A stretch of 23,688 nucleotides of DNA from UBA6921 sp031363085. GTDB lineage: Bacteria > Pseudomonadota > Gammaproteobacteria > SG8-11. Made by a program: the position numbers and the translations under genes. Positions 22,866 through 23,688 of this stretch are shown here, piece by piece; positions within the stretch are counted from its first letter, which is position 1; each line of letters opens with the position of its first letter. Where the stretch lies: assembly GCA_031363085.1 (NCBI GenBank), contig JANLTU010000062.1, positions 1 to 23,688 on the forward strand, given 5' to 3'. The notes under the pieces were generated by a model. That model did not search any database. It had not been told where the DNA came from and saw only the letters and a program-made list of their open reading frames with translations.

Positions 22866-23501
22866 CTATGAAAGCGTGTTAACCGACTGCACAGGGATAC
22901 AAATTTGCGTACGCAACTGCTCCGGCACCACTTGGTAGGGATCATTGAGATACACCGCATAGCTGGGTGCGTTGGCGAGCACGGCGCCCGAGTCCGGGAG
23001 CCAGCGGGAGTAAATTGCATCGTAGATCGACCACAATGTTTCGTAAGGGCCGACATGTTCAAACACCGCGAATTCTCCGCCCCGCAATGTCTGTACCGAG
23101 ACGTCTTCGTGCGTTGGCAGTTTCGCAGCGCAGCTCAAACACGCGTCATAGCGGGTGTGCTCTTCCTCTGTGATTTCAGGAAAATCATAGGTGACTCCGA
23201 GACGCAGCGTTGTGGCATGCAGCAAGCCATGTTCACCGGCAAAGCGCATCAAGATTTGCCACGCCTGCGCCGCAGCCGTGTCGTATTTTCCACTGCTTCG
23301 TGCGTACAACACGCGAAGAGGAGTGCGTTGCTCGTAACGGCATACAGGCATGGGAGTGTCGGTGATTTCACCGCTCTCGCTGGTTTTATCGCTGCGCTCC
23401 GGCAAAGTCGCATGCTGCGTTTTATAAGCGCTGGGTGTAATTCCAAAGTGCTGGGTAAATGCCGATTGCGCCGCCGTGCTCGGTATACATTTTTGGGACA
23501 T
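22866..23501 (-). pseudogene. AraC/GyrI-type regulator remnant, N-terminus lost
   Basis: The last ~155 residues form an apparently intact GyrI-like ligand-binding domain (CRYEQRTPLRVLYARSSGKY ... RGGEFAVFEHVGPYETLW). Just before it is the tail of an AraC-family second helix-turn-helix (QSAFTQHFGITPSAYK). Family members have two HTHs and usually F-x-R-x-F-R-x-x-F-G here; the first HTH is absent and the second appears shortened by about four residues. Upstream of about 23480 the sequence no longer looks like AraC and enters a palindrome-rich segment, although the frame stays open to 23660. An ATG at 23501 lacks a ribosome-binding site. I infer that an insertion or rearrangement removed the DNA-binding part. 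A free GyrI-like protein expressed from an internal start is the alternative. Confidence 0.6.
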
Positions 23502-23514
23502 CCCAGTCCCAAAA
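23491..23514. repeat. 9-bp perfect hairpin at the regulator break
   Basis: TTTTGGGAC (23491-23499) and GTCCCAAAA (23506-23514) are perfect arms around a six-base loop (ATCCCA). It lies at the point where AraC homology stops, as an end structure of an inserted element would. Confidence 0.55.
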
Positions 23515-23688
23515 CGCCTGCGCTCGGCGGCGGGTATGCCTGCGGCAGCCCGAGCCGTCCTGCGTCCGTCACGACACGCCACACTGCGGCGCGTCATGAC
23601 TTCCACAAATGACTCTACGCCGTGTCGGTTGCCTTGTGTTTTGTCTACACCCGCGCTCACGCGCGGACTCCGACAAAACCCCCGGCTC
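23515..23688. other. unidentified palindrome-rich segment, runs off window
   Basis: The sequence is G+C-rich and does not look like regulator-coding DNA, although the minus frame is open (Arg/Ala-rich, low complexity). It includes a nested palindrome at 23638-23679. Together with the hairpin at 23491-23514 it could be one end of a mobile or repeated element. No transposase is seen in the visible part. Confidence 0.4.
23638..23679. repeat. nested palindrome
   Basis: The outer arms GTTTTGTC (23638-23645) and GACAAAAC (23672-23679) enclose the inner arms CCGCGC (23651-23656) and GCGCGG (23661-23666) with loop TCAC. The two unpaired spacers (TACAC and ACTCC) make a symmetric internal bulge. A folded single-stranded recombination substrate or a REP-type unit is possible. 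Confidence 0.55.

Noticed and set aside
1..23688. CRISPR arrays, tRNA or rRNA genes, exosortase or PEP-CTERM coding regions
   Set aside because: I looked for regularly spaced direct repeats, cloverleaf structures and the relevant protein motifs and saw none.

Overview
The window looks like chromosomal DNA of a G+C-rich proteobacterium, most likely beta or gamma. The basis is the mix of genes: a PEP-type phosphoenolpyruvate carboxylase, an exosortase-A-type exopolysaccharide accessory set, short REP-like intergenic palindromes and a MITE. Most of it is a surface-glycan locus. No rRNA, tRNA, CRISPR array or intact transposase gene is visible.

Left part (1-7761): a 5'-cut DUF4386-type membrane protein is followed by a 690-base repeat-bearing spacer. 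Then comes a tightly packed rightward operon: acyl carrier protein, exosortase-associated hydrolase 2, hydrolase 1, SAM methyltransferase and family-2 glycosyltransferase. It converges on a leftward two-gene operon: AMP-forming acyl-CoA ligase, then PLP-dependent decarboxylase. ACP, both hydrolases, ligase and decarboxylase are the recognised exosortase-A accessory families. The exosortase, PEP-CTERM proteins and glycan polymerase are not in the window, so the rest of the locus is elsewhere.

Middle (7762-17586): a leftward putative lipoprotein/beta-barrel protein whose N-region is partly encoded by an interspersed repeat, and a leftward periplasmic cupin. A rightward, closely spaced trio follows: a second acyl-CoA ligase, a HemK/PrmC-like methyltransferase and a NadE-like ATP-pyrophosphatase. 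It converges, with a 15-base overlap, on a leftward overlapping trio: Wzx-type flippase, GNAT-like protein and polysaccharide deacetylase. A small secreted NTF2-like protein is divergent from the flippase. The ligase/HemK-like/NadE-like trio is the least explained module and the best candidate for undescribed chemistry, perhaps activation and amidation or acylation of a carboxylate on a glycan building block.

Right part (17587-23688): a 144-bp MITE-like element lies exactly between the stop codons of the secreted protein and ppc. Leftward genes follow: ppc, a secreted subtilase with a C-terminal Ig/CARDB-like domain, and the remnant of an AraC/GyrI-type regulator whose 5' part is replaced by a palindrome-rich sequence running off the window.

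Gene packing is tight. Convergent genes share or overlap stop codons (TTAA at 4943-4946; 13295-13309), and several same-strand pairs overlap by 4 to 14 bases.
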